Shown in pieces: positions 11,016 to 21,759 of a stretch of 64,000 bases of DNA. Each line of letters begins with the position of its first letter. Within the stretch, counting starts at the first letter, position 1. A model generated the notes under the pieces. The model was not told the DNA's origin. It did no database searches and worked only from the letters and a program-made list of their open reading frames with translations. Source of the DNA: Undaria pinnatifida (lineage: Eukaryota > Sar > Phaeophyceae > Laminariales > Alariaceae); the NCBI GenBank assembly GCA_012845835.1, contig JABAKD010000021.1, positions 9,404,006 through 9,468,005 on the forward strand. The letters run 5' to 3'. The position numbers and the translations under genes are program-made.

Positions 11016-12647
11016 CAAGGGCTCCGCATGGGTGCCGATATTCACCGGCACCCATGCTCCGGGTAGGGCAGGGCACCACTTCGACTTGTTCGACTAAATG
11101 TTCGATAGATAAAGAGTACAAACCGTTACCACGCAACACATAGTGTATACGCGTGTAGAACGTAAAGTTGTGCCAGGAGATTGATATAGACTCGACAGTG
11201 GACTACATGTTTTTTCTGTCGTTTCCTCCGTTTCCTCGTTTATCGTGTGAATCCGATTCCGAACTTCATACTATATATTTCGATCGGTTAAATCCGAGCC
11301 CACGCGGACAGACCGTCTAGCCTGGCCACGAAGAGACGTTTCGAGTTAGTTTCTTGACGTTTCAACTCAACTAAGCATCCAGGGCCAGCAGAGGGATGGC
11401 CAAATATTTGGTGCATATTCTCTAAGTGGAAACTGACAGGCGCGCACTAAGCCAGCTTCTGCTACTACATCCATGATAACATAATCTCTTGCGCCAGCTA
11501 GCGTTGGGCTGCGAAAGCAACTGAGTTAAATCGACACACGACGCGTATGAAAATACGCGGAAGTGTGGTGAGCTAAAGCTTTATTTTTCCCCATCCGCCG
11601 GAGGATAAAAAAAAAAAATAATAATAATAATAATCTCTAGATCCCGGGCTCGCAGACCGACGGTGCCTCTGTGTGTATAGTGATCGCGGTGATACTTGCT
11701 GACGGTGTTCTCGGCGTGAAGCACGGTGTCGCTGCCTTCGTCATTCAATTCCTCGAATCATATTATATTAATGCTGCTACTTGTTGCTGTAGACCTCTGT
11801 CCTCTGGTAGATGGAAAATTAGTAGTACGCGATAGCACTGAACTAAGAATTTGGTAGCTTTAGAATTTCAGGCTCGATCAGGTTTTAGACGAAAATATAG
11901 CATGTAGTACCTGATATGGCCATATTGTCTTAATGCTGGTCGCCCAATGTCGGCGATCGTACGTAATGTTACCTTCAACGGAGGAATATATGGTCCATTC
12001 CCAGATTATTAATCCATTCACATTTATACAATTCCGACGACCCGGGAACGAACACGGATACATCACCAGGTTTGATACCTCCTCGCACATGAAATTCCTA
12101 GTGCCACAGACCGGCCGATCTCTAACTGATTAGGATTCGTATATTATAGAGCCAGCTCCACCCGGGAAAGATAGTGTCCCATCCTCGGTCCAAGGGTGGT
12201 CCCATATATCTCAAGTTTACACAAACGGGGGACGAAAACAGAGTTCTCTCGAGTCGACAGCACCCCCAACGGTGTGAAAACCGCAGTTTCATTGGCTACA
12301 ATCGCTGAATGGTTATAGATCCACAGCGTCCCCCCACCCTAGTAGGAGGATGATAACGGTCCAACAATCAATGGGGGGCAATTCTGTCGAACGCTTAGGA
12401 GATAGAGCTCCATCCCCGGTTTAAAAATCCTCCCAAACTCTACAGCTCCTACAACGCTGGAAGTATAGTGATCATCTCCCGGGGCGATACACCTCCCCGC
12501 ACGGCGTGTCAACCCCGACTTTATTGACTTGCTTCTCGTGATTGCCCTGTACGCATTGACCCAATAAGCAAATAATAATTTCGAAAGACTCGGGTTTTCT
12601 CGCGTACTTCTGTCACACGGCAAACATATATTTGCCATGCGAGCGAA
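11016..12647 (+). repeat. Family D repeat, copy 1
   Basis: Copy 1 of an unclassified interspersed repeat. It starts near CAAGGGCTCCGCATG, carries a perfect 12-bp hairpin (GCATGGGTGCCG with CGGCACCCATGC, 11,026-11,057, 8-base loop), and runs to TTTGCCATGCGAGCGAA. Other copies are at 13,266-14,336 (near identical, starting part-way in), 54,664-55,470 (diverged) and a fragment at 32,292. I see no coding frame and no clear TG...CA ends, so its class is unknown. It contains a SINE insertion at 11,490-11,630. Confidence 0.8.
11490..11630 (+). mobile_element. SINE-like insertion in family D, copy 1
   Basis: This is a 141-base insertion ending in A12 followed by a TAA repeat. It is flanked by an 8-bp direct repeat, TAATCTCT (11,482-11,489 and 11,631-11,638), which would be the target-site duplication. 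The diverged D copy at 54.66-55.47 kb lacks this block at the same place, so it acts as an empty site. The head GCTAGCGTTGGGCTGCG loosely resembles a pol III A box and GTTAAATCGACAC loosely resembles a B box about 30 bases on. A tRNA-derived SINE is likely but the boxes are weak. Confidence 0.6.
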
Positions 12648-13265
12648 ATCGTGCGCGGGGAGACAACCAGTAAAAGCTACGACAAGAGCCTCGTGTCTCG
12701 GTTAAAGATCAACACGTTCACGCAACCTGACAACGACTCCTTCTGCTTCATGGTGGACAGCAGCGACGGACAGGTTAAAGTCACAAAAGACAGTGGAGGG
12801 ATCAGCGGGGCGGGAGGCGGGGTAGCTAGTACGATGAACTGCTGGTATAGAATCACCAGTAGAAGGAAAAGACATCAATTGGTTTTCCCAATCAAGAACA
12901 GCTACAAAAATAGACATGACACTGTTATCAGGGAGTATTGAATCGGGACCAAGAGACGCTACAACTAATGCTTCGACATCGTGCGTAATCAAAGTAAGAG
13001 TGAGTGAAAAAACAACAATCCCTAAGAATTTAACAGTGAACGATTCGCTGCTCGCAAGGCAACAACGGTCGGCGGAACAGGGTGGATAATGACAGAATGC
13101 AAGGTTGGGTGTGACTTCAACCATGCATGAGAAACAACAGACACACCAGTAGCAGTGTCCACAGTTATTGCGGGTACTGGATATTCTGCTACAGAGCCAG
13201 AAATCTGCACTCTGCGAGACGAAAAGAACCAAGAAAAAGGATGGCGTTTGCATGCCAGCATCGAG
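12646..13265 (-). mobile_element. 620-bp copy of the Ty3 element's protease region
   Basis: This segment matches 20,642-21,261 of the Ty3 element with only three differences noted in 620 bases, in the same orientation. It covers the protease region (VDTA, VVSHAWLKSHP on the minus strand). It sits exactly between the two family D copies, with a 2-3 base overlap of A at its left edge and an abrupt right edge (CATCGAG then TACTACATCC). It has no LTR, primer site or ends of its own, so it did not arrive as an element. Confidence 0.85.
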
Positions 13266-14336
13266 TACTACATCCATGATAACATAATCTCTTGCGCCAG
13301 CTAGCGTGGGGCTGCGAAAGCAACTGAGTTAAATCGACACACGACGCGTATGAAAATACGCGGAAGTGTGGTGAGCTAAAGCTTTATTTTTCCCCATCCG
13401 CCGGAGGATAAAAAAAAAAATAATAATAATAATAATAATCTCTAGATCCCGGGCTCGCAGACCGACGGTGCCTCTGTGTGTATAGTGATCGCGGTGATAC
13501 TTGCTGACGGTGTTCTCGGCGTGAAGCACGGTGTCGCTGCCTTCGTCATTCAATTCCTCGAATCATATTATATTAATGCTGCTACTTGTTGCTGTAGACC
13601 TCTGTCCTCTGGTAGATGGAAAATTAGTAGTACGCGATAGCACTGAACTAAGAATTTGGTAGCTTTAGAATTTCAGGCTCGATCAGGTTTTAGACGAAAA
13701 TATAGCATGTAGTACCTGATATGGCCATATTGTCTTAATGCTGGTCGCCCAATGTCGGCGATCGTACGTAATGTTACCTTCAACGGAGGAATATATGGTC
13801 CATTCCCAGATTATTAATCCATTCACATTTATACAATTCCGACGACCCCCCCGGGAAAGATAGTGTCCCATCCTCGGTCCAAGGGTGGTCCCATATATCT
13901 CAAGTTTACACAAACGGGGGACGAAAACAGAGTTCTCTCGAGTCGACAGCACCCCCAACGGTGTGAAAACCGCAGTTTCATTGGCTACAATCGCTGAATG
14001 GTTATAGATCCACAGCGTCCCCCCACCCTAGTAGGAGGATGATAACGGTTCAACAATCAATGGGGGGCAATTCTGTCGAACGCTTAGGAGATAGAGCTCC
14101 ATCCCCGGTTTAAAAATCCTCCCAAACTCTACAGCTCCTACAACGCTGGAAGTATAGTGATCATCTCCCGGGGCGATACACCTCCCCGCACGGCGTGTCA
14201 ACCCCGACTTTATTGACTCGCTTCTCGTGATTGCCCTGTACGCATTGACCCAATAAGCAAATAATAATTTCGAAAGACTCGGGTTTTCTCGCGTACTTCT
14301 GTCACACGGCAAACATATATTTGCCATGCGAGCGAA
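13266..14336 (+). repeat. Family D repeat, copy 2 (partial duplicate of 11,463-12,647)
   Basis: It begins at TACTACATCC, which corresponds to 11,463 in copy 1, and ends at the same GAGCGAA. The two copies are over 99% identical apart from length changes in the A and TAA runs and one 114-base block. Copy 1 has that block between two ACCCGGGAA sites (near 12,041 and 12,157); copy 2 keeps only one such site, as expected from a deletion between short direct repeats. Confidence 0.9.
13293..13435 (+). mobile_element. SINE-like insertion, duplicate in family D copy 2
   Basis: This is the same SINE block as at 11,490-11,630, carried along in the duplication, with the TAATCTCT repeats at 13,285-13,292 and 13,436-13,443. 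The poly-A is shorter and the TAA run longer by about one unit. Confidence 0.6.
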
Positions 14337-14769
14337 GTTCAATGAGTTCTATTTGCATGATAGATCGCACTAAAAAAGCGAATTTGAGCCTATATCAGGT
14401 TGGCGTGCGGAGCAAGCACGCTCAAAATGAGGATGATAAACACTTGAACAGCAACAACAGCACCAAACGCAATAATATTGGACGAATTATAGCCACTTGT
14501 ATGAAGGATCAGGGGACCCCGTTATAAGCACAACTTAATTCAAACAAAAATGGGGTGTTCGAAGAAAAACGACATAAGAATTAATATGCAGCACTAAGAC
14601 TGGCACGACTCGAGCATAGTGTCCACAACTGTGGGATAAAACAACTGAAATCAGGACAAACAGTGTTTTTTTTTTCTCACTGGCGTAAGGGTCGAATAAT
14701 AATGGAATACTTGCTGTCCGAATACTCACCTTTTTGTCGCTTATGCAGCAACAGACAAAAGAGCTAAAA
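14337..14769. other. Spacer between family D and the Ty3 3' LTR
   Basis: I see no gene or repeat here. It is mixed sequence between the D repeat and the outer edge of the Ty3 3' LTR. Confidence 0.5.
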
Positions 14770-15279
14770 TAAGATTCGTAGTCAAAACCGTCGGTGGGTC
14801 ATGATCCCACTTCTCTCTGCGTAAGGAGAGTGTTCTCACTTTTGAACTACGACGGCGGAGTGTGTGACAACACGGGCTGATACAGCAGGCCGTTGACAGA
14901 GGGAGAGACAGGACAGGATGCGAAGAACTCCCAGAGGTGCAAGAAACACCGGTGCAAAGAAGGGAGTAGTGAAAAGAAGAAGAATAAGTAGTAGTGAGAG
15001 CGGTGGGCGAGCAGTTGTCAGTGCTCCCCCAGCTCTCGGGTAAAAGGAACAATCCAGCGGGGCCTTCCAAAGACCCGCTGAGGGGAATCCGCTAGGCGGT
15101 GTGTCCGCGGTGGAGGATCCCTCAGCGGAACGTGGAGGGGAGGGCTCCGTGGCGTGTTCTGGACATGACGAATCTCCCGTGTTCCCCAAGGTACCCTTCC
15201 AGAAACGATGTCCGGAACGTTGAAAGGGTTTCGACATTTTCCCTAGGCGTGTTGGTTCGGGGACATGGTATCCATATCA
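14770..15279 (-). repeat. Ty3 3' LTR
   Basis: On the minus strand it starts TGATATGGATACC right after a TTGGGGG polypurine tract (plus-strand 15,280-15,286). It matches the 5' LTR over its whole length except for the AGT simple repeat, which has only a few units here. It ends in a tRNA-like fold. Confidence 0.8.
14787..14856 (-). other. tRNA-like cloverleaf in the Ty3 3' LTR
   Basis: The minus strand folds as a tRNA. The acceptor arms are GCCGTCG and CGACGGT (7 pairs including one G-U), followed by TA. The D arm is GTTC with GAAC around AAAAGTGA. The anticodon arm is CTCTC with CAGAG (one mismatch) around a 6-base loop. The variable part is AGAA. The T arm is GTGGG with CCCAC around ATCATGA. 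TAGTTCAA resembles a pol III A box and GGGATCATGACCC a degenerate B box. The T loop is not the standard TTCRA, so this is a tRNA-like or tRNA-derived segment, not a working tRNA gene. Confidence 0.55.
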
Positions 15280-15873
15280 CCCCCAAGTATTAGTGGTGAT
15301 AAAGCTTAAACTCTACCATAACCTAAAATAACGGAACAATAGACAAGAGTAACAACACATCTAGTTGATATACAAACTTCCAGTGGCGATTCGCTTGGCA
15401 GTTTGTACACTCCTTTCGACAAGATGGTCAAGACAGCATGACAAACTGACAAACGACCGTAGTACCGTAGACATGTGGATAAAAATCCGGACATAAGATC
15501 GGACATGATAGTGTATAGCGAATGACGAGAGCATAATCCTTTCGCATGCGGTATGTAAAAATCCGTATCGCGGATATTGCGGCTGGCCAGCTGTGGGTTA
15601 CGACAGAATATAGAAAAAATGATCCTGGCCAGGGCGTGCGGGAGCAACGACAATAATTAAAAATCCCGGGTATATTAGAAAAAATATGCTAATTAGACGC
15701 ACGCTACACGAAACGAGTGTGTATACTCACCGTGTGGACAACATATCTGAAAGCTCAACAGGCGTGACATGAGTCGTATGTGCTGGAAAGCAAAACGGTC
15801 TACCTGACGGAGACAAAAGTTATACACCAAACATGTTATACTGCGCCAAGGACATTTGGCTGATCACACTACA

Positions 15874-15985
15874 CTTGGCATCTGATGGGTACTCGAGACC
15901 GAATCAGAAGTCACTTGTGGTACACATCACTCGGCATCTGATGGGTGTTCGAGACCGAATAAAAAGTCAATTGTGGTACATATAA
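15874..15985. repeat. Two tandem 56-bp units
   Basis: Units CTTGGCATCTGATGGGTACT... (from 15,874) and CTCGGCATCTGATGGGTGTT... (from 15,930) are about 85% alike. They lie in the non-coding stretch between the Ty3 chromodomain and 3' LTR. Confidence 0.85.
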
Positions 15986-17172
15986 CAACTTGGGCGGTGA
16001 CCGAAGTCGACACAACGCAAACACCAACAGTATACATTTGTACATTTCAGGGTCGCATCCAATGAAAAACACAAACAAAAAATGGAACAAAGGCGACAAG
16101 TTGACTGACAGTAATCGTGGATACGAGCATTGCGCCTCAGACGTGCAACGATATCGGAGTGTGCAGTGGGAGACACACAAGCGTTCGACAGACGGACACA
16201 TAATGTATGCCGTACTTCATCTGTGTCGGTATCAAATACAGATCGTGACAGAATGAGGCATTTTTTTAAGACAAATGGTTTGCGCGAACGCTGGATATTT
16301 TTCATCAATCCATCCACTGGTGTGCTACGGTACCGAGTACTCTTCAGTACTGAAAAGACAAGTGCCCAACGATTTTTTACATGACAACGGAAGACATGAG
16401 AACGAGCCCCCATAAAGCGATGGAAGTCGGATCTCTTACGACTATACATCGCGCCAATAAGTGCTAACCTCAGGTTGTGCGATACTTTACAGTGCATACA
16501 GAATATAATGCGCAAGAAACCAAACTCCTGAAAATCAAAAGAAAACAAACAAAAACAACAAACTACACAAGGCACTGCGAACTGCGACAAAATGAAGTCA
16601 CGAGAATACTCGTGTGACAGTACGCCAAAGACTATGACAAGTTGGCACACACACTAGACACATGCTCCTTTTGTCTATGCTAGACCTGACGGTCACCCCC
16701 CCTGCAATTGAGGTGATTTGCTGACTACCATTGCTGGCCTAAGGAACAAGCCAAGCTAGTACATTGGACAATCTCAATCGCGGGATAAAAAAATTCCGCT
16801 GAGCTGAAAGCCAAAATACCGGGAAGTCAACCCAAGAGACATAAGGTGCTAAAAATACAGTTCACCACAGAGGGCGAGGACAATTCTTCAGAGTGCGCGG
16901 TACTCGCACTGGACAACAGACAAGCCATAAGGTGACTACACCTTAAGAAAAAAAACAACTCCCGTAGGAGCTTGACACAAATGATGGAACAAACAGCACA
17001 GTGCTGACATCAGTGGTTGCTCAGTCTGATGTGACAAAATAGAGCGCAAAAACAATACAAGACAATACAAGAAAAGCCCATTGAAAGTGCTATAAGGCAT
17101 CCGCGGGGACAGAATGAGACGTCCGCGTAGGAGGCTTAAATGCTGAAGAGTCCGTCGACAATACTGCAGCAC
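15986..17172. other. Non-coding part of the Ty3 element
   Basis: This is the stretch between the chromodomain and the tandem repeat near the 3' LTR. A long minus-strand open frame (15,967-16,650) has no family features and I treat it as chance. The unusual length suggests an added segment or a secondary insertion, but I found no ends for one. Confidence 0.45.
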
Positions 17173-17332
17173 GGTAGGAAGCAATCATATCTCTGCATTG
17201 AGGGATGGCGTTGACATGACGCCAGATACCCATCTGGGTTGGATAGCCTTCCAACTTAAGGTAATATTGGAAATTGGTGAGAGTTGCTGCTCCTACTCCT
17301 CTTTTATGTCCGTCAATACTCTCAACCGTGAA
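17173..17332 (-). mobile_element. Ty3 chromodomain
   Basis: The minus strand encodes FTVESIDGHKRGVG, then NFQYYLKLEGYPTQMGIW, then a helix with MIASYR. This follows the chromodomain pattern (VEaIl.hRkr...YlVkWkGyp...tWepv.nl). It lies downstream of the integrase GPY-type module, where chromoviruses carry a chromodomain that steers integration to marked chromatin. The usual YLVKWKGY has become YYLKLEGY. Confidence 0.7.
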
Positions 17333-17439
17333 CGCACCGACTATATCTTTCGACAATGAGTCTTCGAGATCGGGCACGGGAAGAGTGGTCACTAAAAATA
17401 AACCGTCGAGCGCGTCAAGGTCAGGGGCAGGGGACGACA

Positions 17440-18560
17440 GAGGGGCATATTATTTTTTCGTCCGGCCAAGGTGAACAGCAATCTCGGCGAGGTTGCCATC
17501 TTTAGTGACGCGATAGATGACGGGCGACGTTTGCGCTCGCGCGGTATATGGTCCACGCCAAGGGCTGATCAGTTTTGGATTGAGACCATAAGCTTCAGTG
17601 TATGGGCGATGGATTAATACCTGTTCTCCAGGTTCGAAACTAGGAGACGTCAGGGTCTCATTTGCGACCGCTTGCTTATCCGCTTGCTCTTTAAGATTAC
17701 GGCGGGCCAGCTCGTAAGAAAATTGAAAGGTTTCGACTGTCTGTTTAGAATAGTCGAGCTGTGATCGCGGTGCAGAGGTGGATGGTACTCCAACAATGAG
17801 ATCGACAGGTAGTACAGCTGCACGTCCAAACATGAGAAAATGTAGAGTTTCTTGGAGCGTGGCAGAGTAGGCTGTATTGTGAGCTAACCGGATGAACGGC
17901 AACAGCTCTGCCCAATTACCGCAAGAAAAGTTGCTATACATAGCCAACATATTGTGGACAGTGCTGTGTACACGCTCTAAGACAGAGTTGCCCAGAGGGC
18001 GAAAAGCGGCTGTACACGTTTTCTTATATCCAAAAACTGATTTCAATTCGTTAACCAATTCTCTTTCAAATTCGTTTCCTTGATTGGAATGAAGTGTTTC
18101 TGGAGGCCAAACACCGAGAACACGCGTTCGATTAGATGACGAACAATCGTGCAAGCCGCCTAATTTTTTATGGCTATCAAAATAGAAAATCGAGTAAGAT
18201 GGTCGATGACATAAAGGATGAAGCGATTTCTTGTGACAAGATTTAATACTCGACAAGATCAACCGCGACGCATTGGAACGCCCGCGTGACAGGGCGGTGT
18301 CCCATAGGCAACTTGGGGGGGCGGTGGGATGACTTACGGTGTTGGCAAGACAGACACGCTTCAATATGAGGACGAACATCCGTGGACATGGTCGGTCACC
18401 AGAATCTATCTCGAATGGTATAGAATGTTGCTTTAAAAGCTAATTGACCTCCAGACGCTGGTATATCATGACACGAATTAATGACAATTTTTCGGAGAGA
18501 TGTAGGCACTACCAATTCATCGCGGAAAGTGATACGCTTCCTTAAGTGACCAGGAAGATA
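17440..18560 (-). mobile_element. Ty3 integrase region
   Basis: Reading leftward: a zinc-binding entry (INSCHDIPASGGQLAFKAT), the catalytic core with LHSNQGNEFERELV, GNSVLERVHSTVHNMLAMY and WAELLPFIRLAHNTAYSAT, then FLMFGRAAVLPVDLIVG, and a C-terminal GPY-type module (SPWRGPYTARAQTSPVIYRV). These are standard Ty3 integrase blocks. This is a fossil copy. Confidence 0.85.
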
Positions 18561-19420
18561 CGACCGAAATAGCAATCCTTCGTTTAAAAAGAAGTAGCTC
18601 ATCGTGTATTTAAATTCTCCATTAGGCAGTGGTACCGATGTTGGTGCTCGGAGGTACTCAAAATACTGACAAAATTCCTCTTTTAGTGGATCGACAAGAT
18701 TCGCGGGGTCTGCAGTAGGGAAGACAGACACAGCGCTCATGAATAATTCACGGTCGCTTTCAACAGGTGCTACGTCGTGCAAATTAGAAGCGGAGAGTTC
18801 GTACTCGCGGGGCCCAGGTGGATAGTACGGTCCCTCAATCGGTACATTGCGACAAATGGCGGCTAATCTCGGCTCGGATGGGATGGATTCCCCGTTGACT
18901 TCGCTAAAAGCACGAGACAACATATCAGGCACGACGTTTAGTTTGCCTGGGACATGTTTGACAGTGAAAATGTAATTCTGAAGTGCGATCGCCCATCGGG
19001 TAAGCTATTAGAGGTGTCCTGCATTTTATGCAGGTGCGTTAGCGCTTGGTGGTCAGTACAGCATGTGAAATACTTGCCCCATAAGTACGGACGCCAGTGG
19101 GTGACAGCCCAGACCACAGCACAACACTCTTTCATGGTCGCACTAAAATGACGCTGGCTTTTTAAAAAGCGGTGACCATAATACGAGATTATATCAATAT
19201 CGGAATCCGAGCTACTTTCGCGTGAGCGTTTAGCGAGAAATGCTCCTACTCCTGCTTCTGAGGCATCGGTATGGACAATAAATTCCCGAGTAGAATATGA
19301 GTATTTAAGGACCGGCGCAGAACTTAAGGCACGCTTCGCATGAGCAAAAGCTTCACGTTGCGCGGACCCAAAAGCTTTTTTGAAAGCGGTCTTTTGACAT
19401 AATGCTTACGAGTGAGTTCA
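18560..19420 (-). mobile_element. Ty3 RNase H region and linker
   Basis: The RNase H signature shows as KECCAVVWAVTHWRPYLWG, then CTDHQALTHLHKMQDTSN, followed by PDMLSRAF, matching the common VTDHqAL...LNvvPDmLSR ending. A linker of about 130 residues leads to the integrase. Confidence 0.85.
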
Positions 19421-20240
19421 ACCAGCGGTGCTGTTTCTTAATCATAACCCTCTATAAAACGGCGGACATAGTTGAGTGTACCTAACAATGCGCAATTATC
19501 TTCAATAAACTCAGGCTCGGGCAGTGCTGAAATGGCCTTGACACGGTCAGCACTGATTGAAGTGATATTTTCTGAAATGACATGGCCAAGATACTCGATG
19601 TACTTCTGACCCAATTGAAGTTTAGTCGGTTTCAAAGCTGCCTGTAACGCTGAGAACATTTGCTCTAGGAACTTCAGGTGAGCTTCGAACGTAGAATAAA
19701 GAAAAGTGATATCGTCAATGTAAGTGAGAACACCCGACTCAGGACCAAAGAGGCTGAAAGTGACAGACATCATGTGTTGAAACCAGCATGGAGCATTACA
19801 AACTCCAAAAGGCATACGTTTAAAACAAAACTCGCCGATCGGAGTGACGAATGCTGTCCGGTCGATGTGCTCTTCTGCCACGGGTAGCTGCCAGAAAGCG
19901 CTGAGGACATCGGCTGTAGAGATGAATTTGACGCCTCCGACTGCATCCAGACAGGAATCTGAGTTCGGAAGGGGCCAGCGCTTGCGGACAATGTTACGGT
20001 TGAGGGTATGACGATAATCAACACAGAAACGAGGGCTACCGTTCTTCTTTGCGACAAGCGTACACCGGCTACCCCACCGGCTGGGACGTTCTTCGATGAT
20101 GCCCTATTCAAGCATATCGTGAACACACTTATCAATGACAGCTTTAGCTCGAGGGTTGGCGCGGTTCGGGGGACGATCGATAGGTCGGGTGTAAGGAGGC
20201 AGAGGAAATGTTGCTTCTGCATTGGTGCAACGATCTAGCT
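19420..20240 (-). mobile_element. Ty3 reverse transcriptase region
   Basis: The blocks FCFKRMPFGVCNAPCWFQH, then LTYIDDITFLYS (catalytic Y-I-D-D), then QKYIEYLGHVIS are visible, as expected for Ty3 reverse transcriptase. Upstream fingers-domain residues are present but scattered over frames. This is a fossil copy. Confidence 0.88.
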
Positions 20241-20639
20241 CTGACATGGACAAGGCAAAGACAGGACGGTATCCGGCGCACAAATCTAGGATAGAGAATT
20301 TCTGGTCAGACGTGAGCTTAGTGTTAGTAAAAGCTTTGGACAGGGGACCTTCAATCTCAGATTTGGCTTAAGCGATTTCATCAACTGATGTAGGAGTTTC
20401 GCAACGGCAATTACGTTCAACTGATCAGGCGTCACTACGGACACAGTGAATAACTGACCACAAATCAGTAGGTAGCGCAACCCCATCAGGAGACGGGTTT
20501 GCAACTTGAACGGCTACTGAACCACCAGCAGCATGCCAAGTAGCAAGAGTGAGAGCAACAATAATTTTCTCGAACACTGACGAGCTACTAGATTCCAAAA
20601 ATTCAAGCTCAGACATGATAAGGGGTTCTACCACAACAG

Positions 20640-21270
20640 TAAAATCGTGCGCGGGGAGACAACCAGTAAAAGCTACGACAAGAGCCTCGTGTCTCGGTTA
20701 AAGATCAACACGTTCACGCAACCTGACAACAACTCCTTCTGCATCATGGTGGACAGCAGCGACGGACAGGTTAAAGTCACAAAAGACAATGGAGGGATCA
20801 GCGGGGCGGGAGGCGGGGTAGCTAGTACGATGAACTGCTGGTATAGAATCACCAGTAGAAGGAAAAGACATCAATTGGTTTTCCCAATCAAGAACAGCTA
20901 CAAAAATAGACATGACACTGTTATCAGGGAGTATTGAATCGGGACCAAGAGACGCTACAACTAATGCTTCGACATCGTGCGTAATCAAAGTAAGAGTGAG
21001 TGAAAAAACAACAATCCCTAAGAATTTAACAGTGAACGATTCGCTGCTCGCAAGGCAACAACGGTCGGCGGAACAGGGTGGATAATGACAGAATGCAAGG
21101 TTGGGTGTGACTTCAACCATGCATGAGAAACAACAGACACACCAGTAGCAGTGTCCACAGTTATTGCGGGTACTGGATATTCTGCTACAGAGCCAGAAAT
21201 CTGCACTCTGCGAGACGAAAAGAACCAAGAAAAAGGATGGCGTTTGCATGCCAGCATCGAGCTGTGCCAC
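20640..21270 (-). mobile_element. Ty3 protease region (source of the 12,646 copy)
   Basis: The motif PAITVDTATGVSVVSHAWL corresponds to the retropepsin pattern vDTGAtvSlis..wl, and a later stretch (DSILPDNSVMS, VLDWENQL) fits the ILG-type core of the fold. Bases 20,642-21,261 have a near-identical second copy at 12,646-13,265. Confidence 0.7.
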
Positions 21271-21759
21271 GCAGTTGTCTTTTTATTATTATTTTCTGGG
21301 CGAACATCACCCATGACACTCAGGCTCGTGTGGCGTGGCCACTGAGTACTACGACTACATACGGACACGCACGCAGGCACCGGGGTATCATCAGCAAACG
21401 TCACCCGCTTGCGCGGACGGAATGAGCTGGATACCTGACTACTTCGACCTGAGACAAGAACATTCTTAACAGACAAACCACGGTAAACTCCGTGACTACT
21501 TCTACCATCGACAAGGACATTTGGTACGGGACACTCAGTACATACTGCTACTGTTGCGATGAGTTTCCTCTTCCCCCTTACCTCGCCTACCGGGCAGGTA
21601 TCCCAACTGCAGGTAGCGCTGCAATAGCTGGGCTCCGTCACTTGTCAACGCCACGGGTGCTGCTCGCCTGCCTTCTGCGGTCGTCTTCAGCATCGTCGTC
21701 GTTCTCGTCGTTGTCGTCGCGGTGGTGGCGGCGGAAACGGCGAGAGTTGCCGCGGGGGA

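Noticed and set aside
11463-14336. The two D copies as LTRs of a small retroelement around the 620-bp segment
   Set aside because: The copies do not start TG or end CA, there is no primer site or polypurine tract, copy 1 extends 450 bases further left, and the insert is plainly a Ty3 protease piece.
15967-16650. 227-codon minus-strand open frame
   Set aside because: Residue order looks random, with no domain. A frame of this length is not surprising in 64 kb read six ways.
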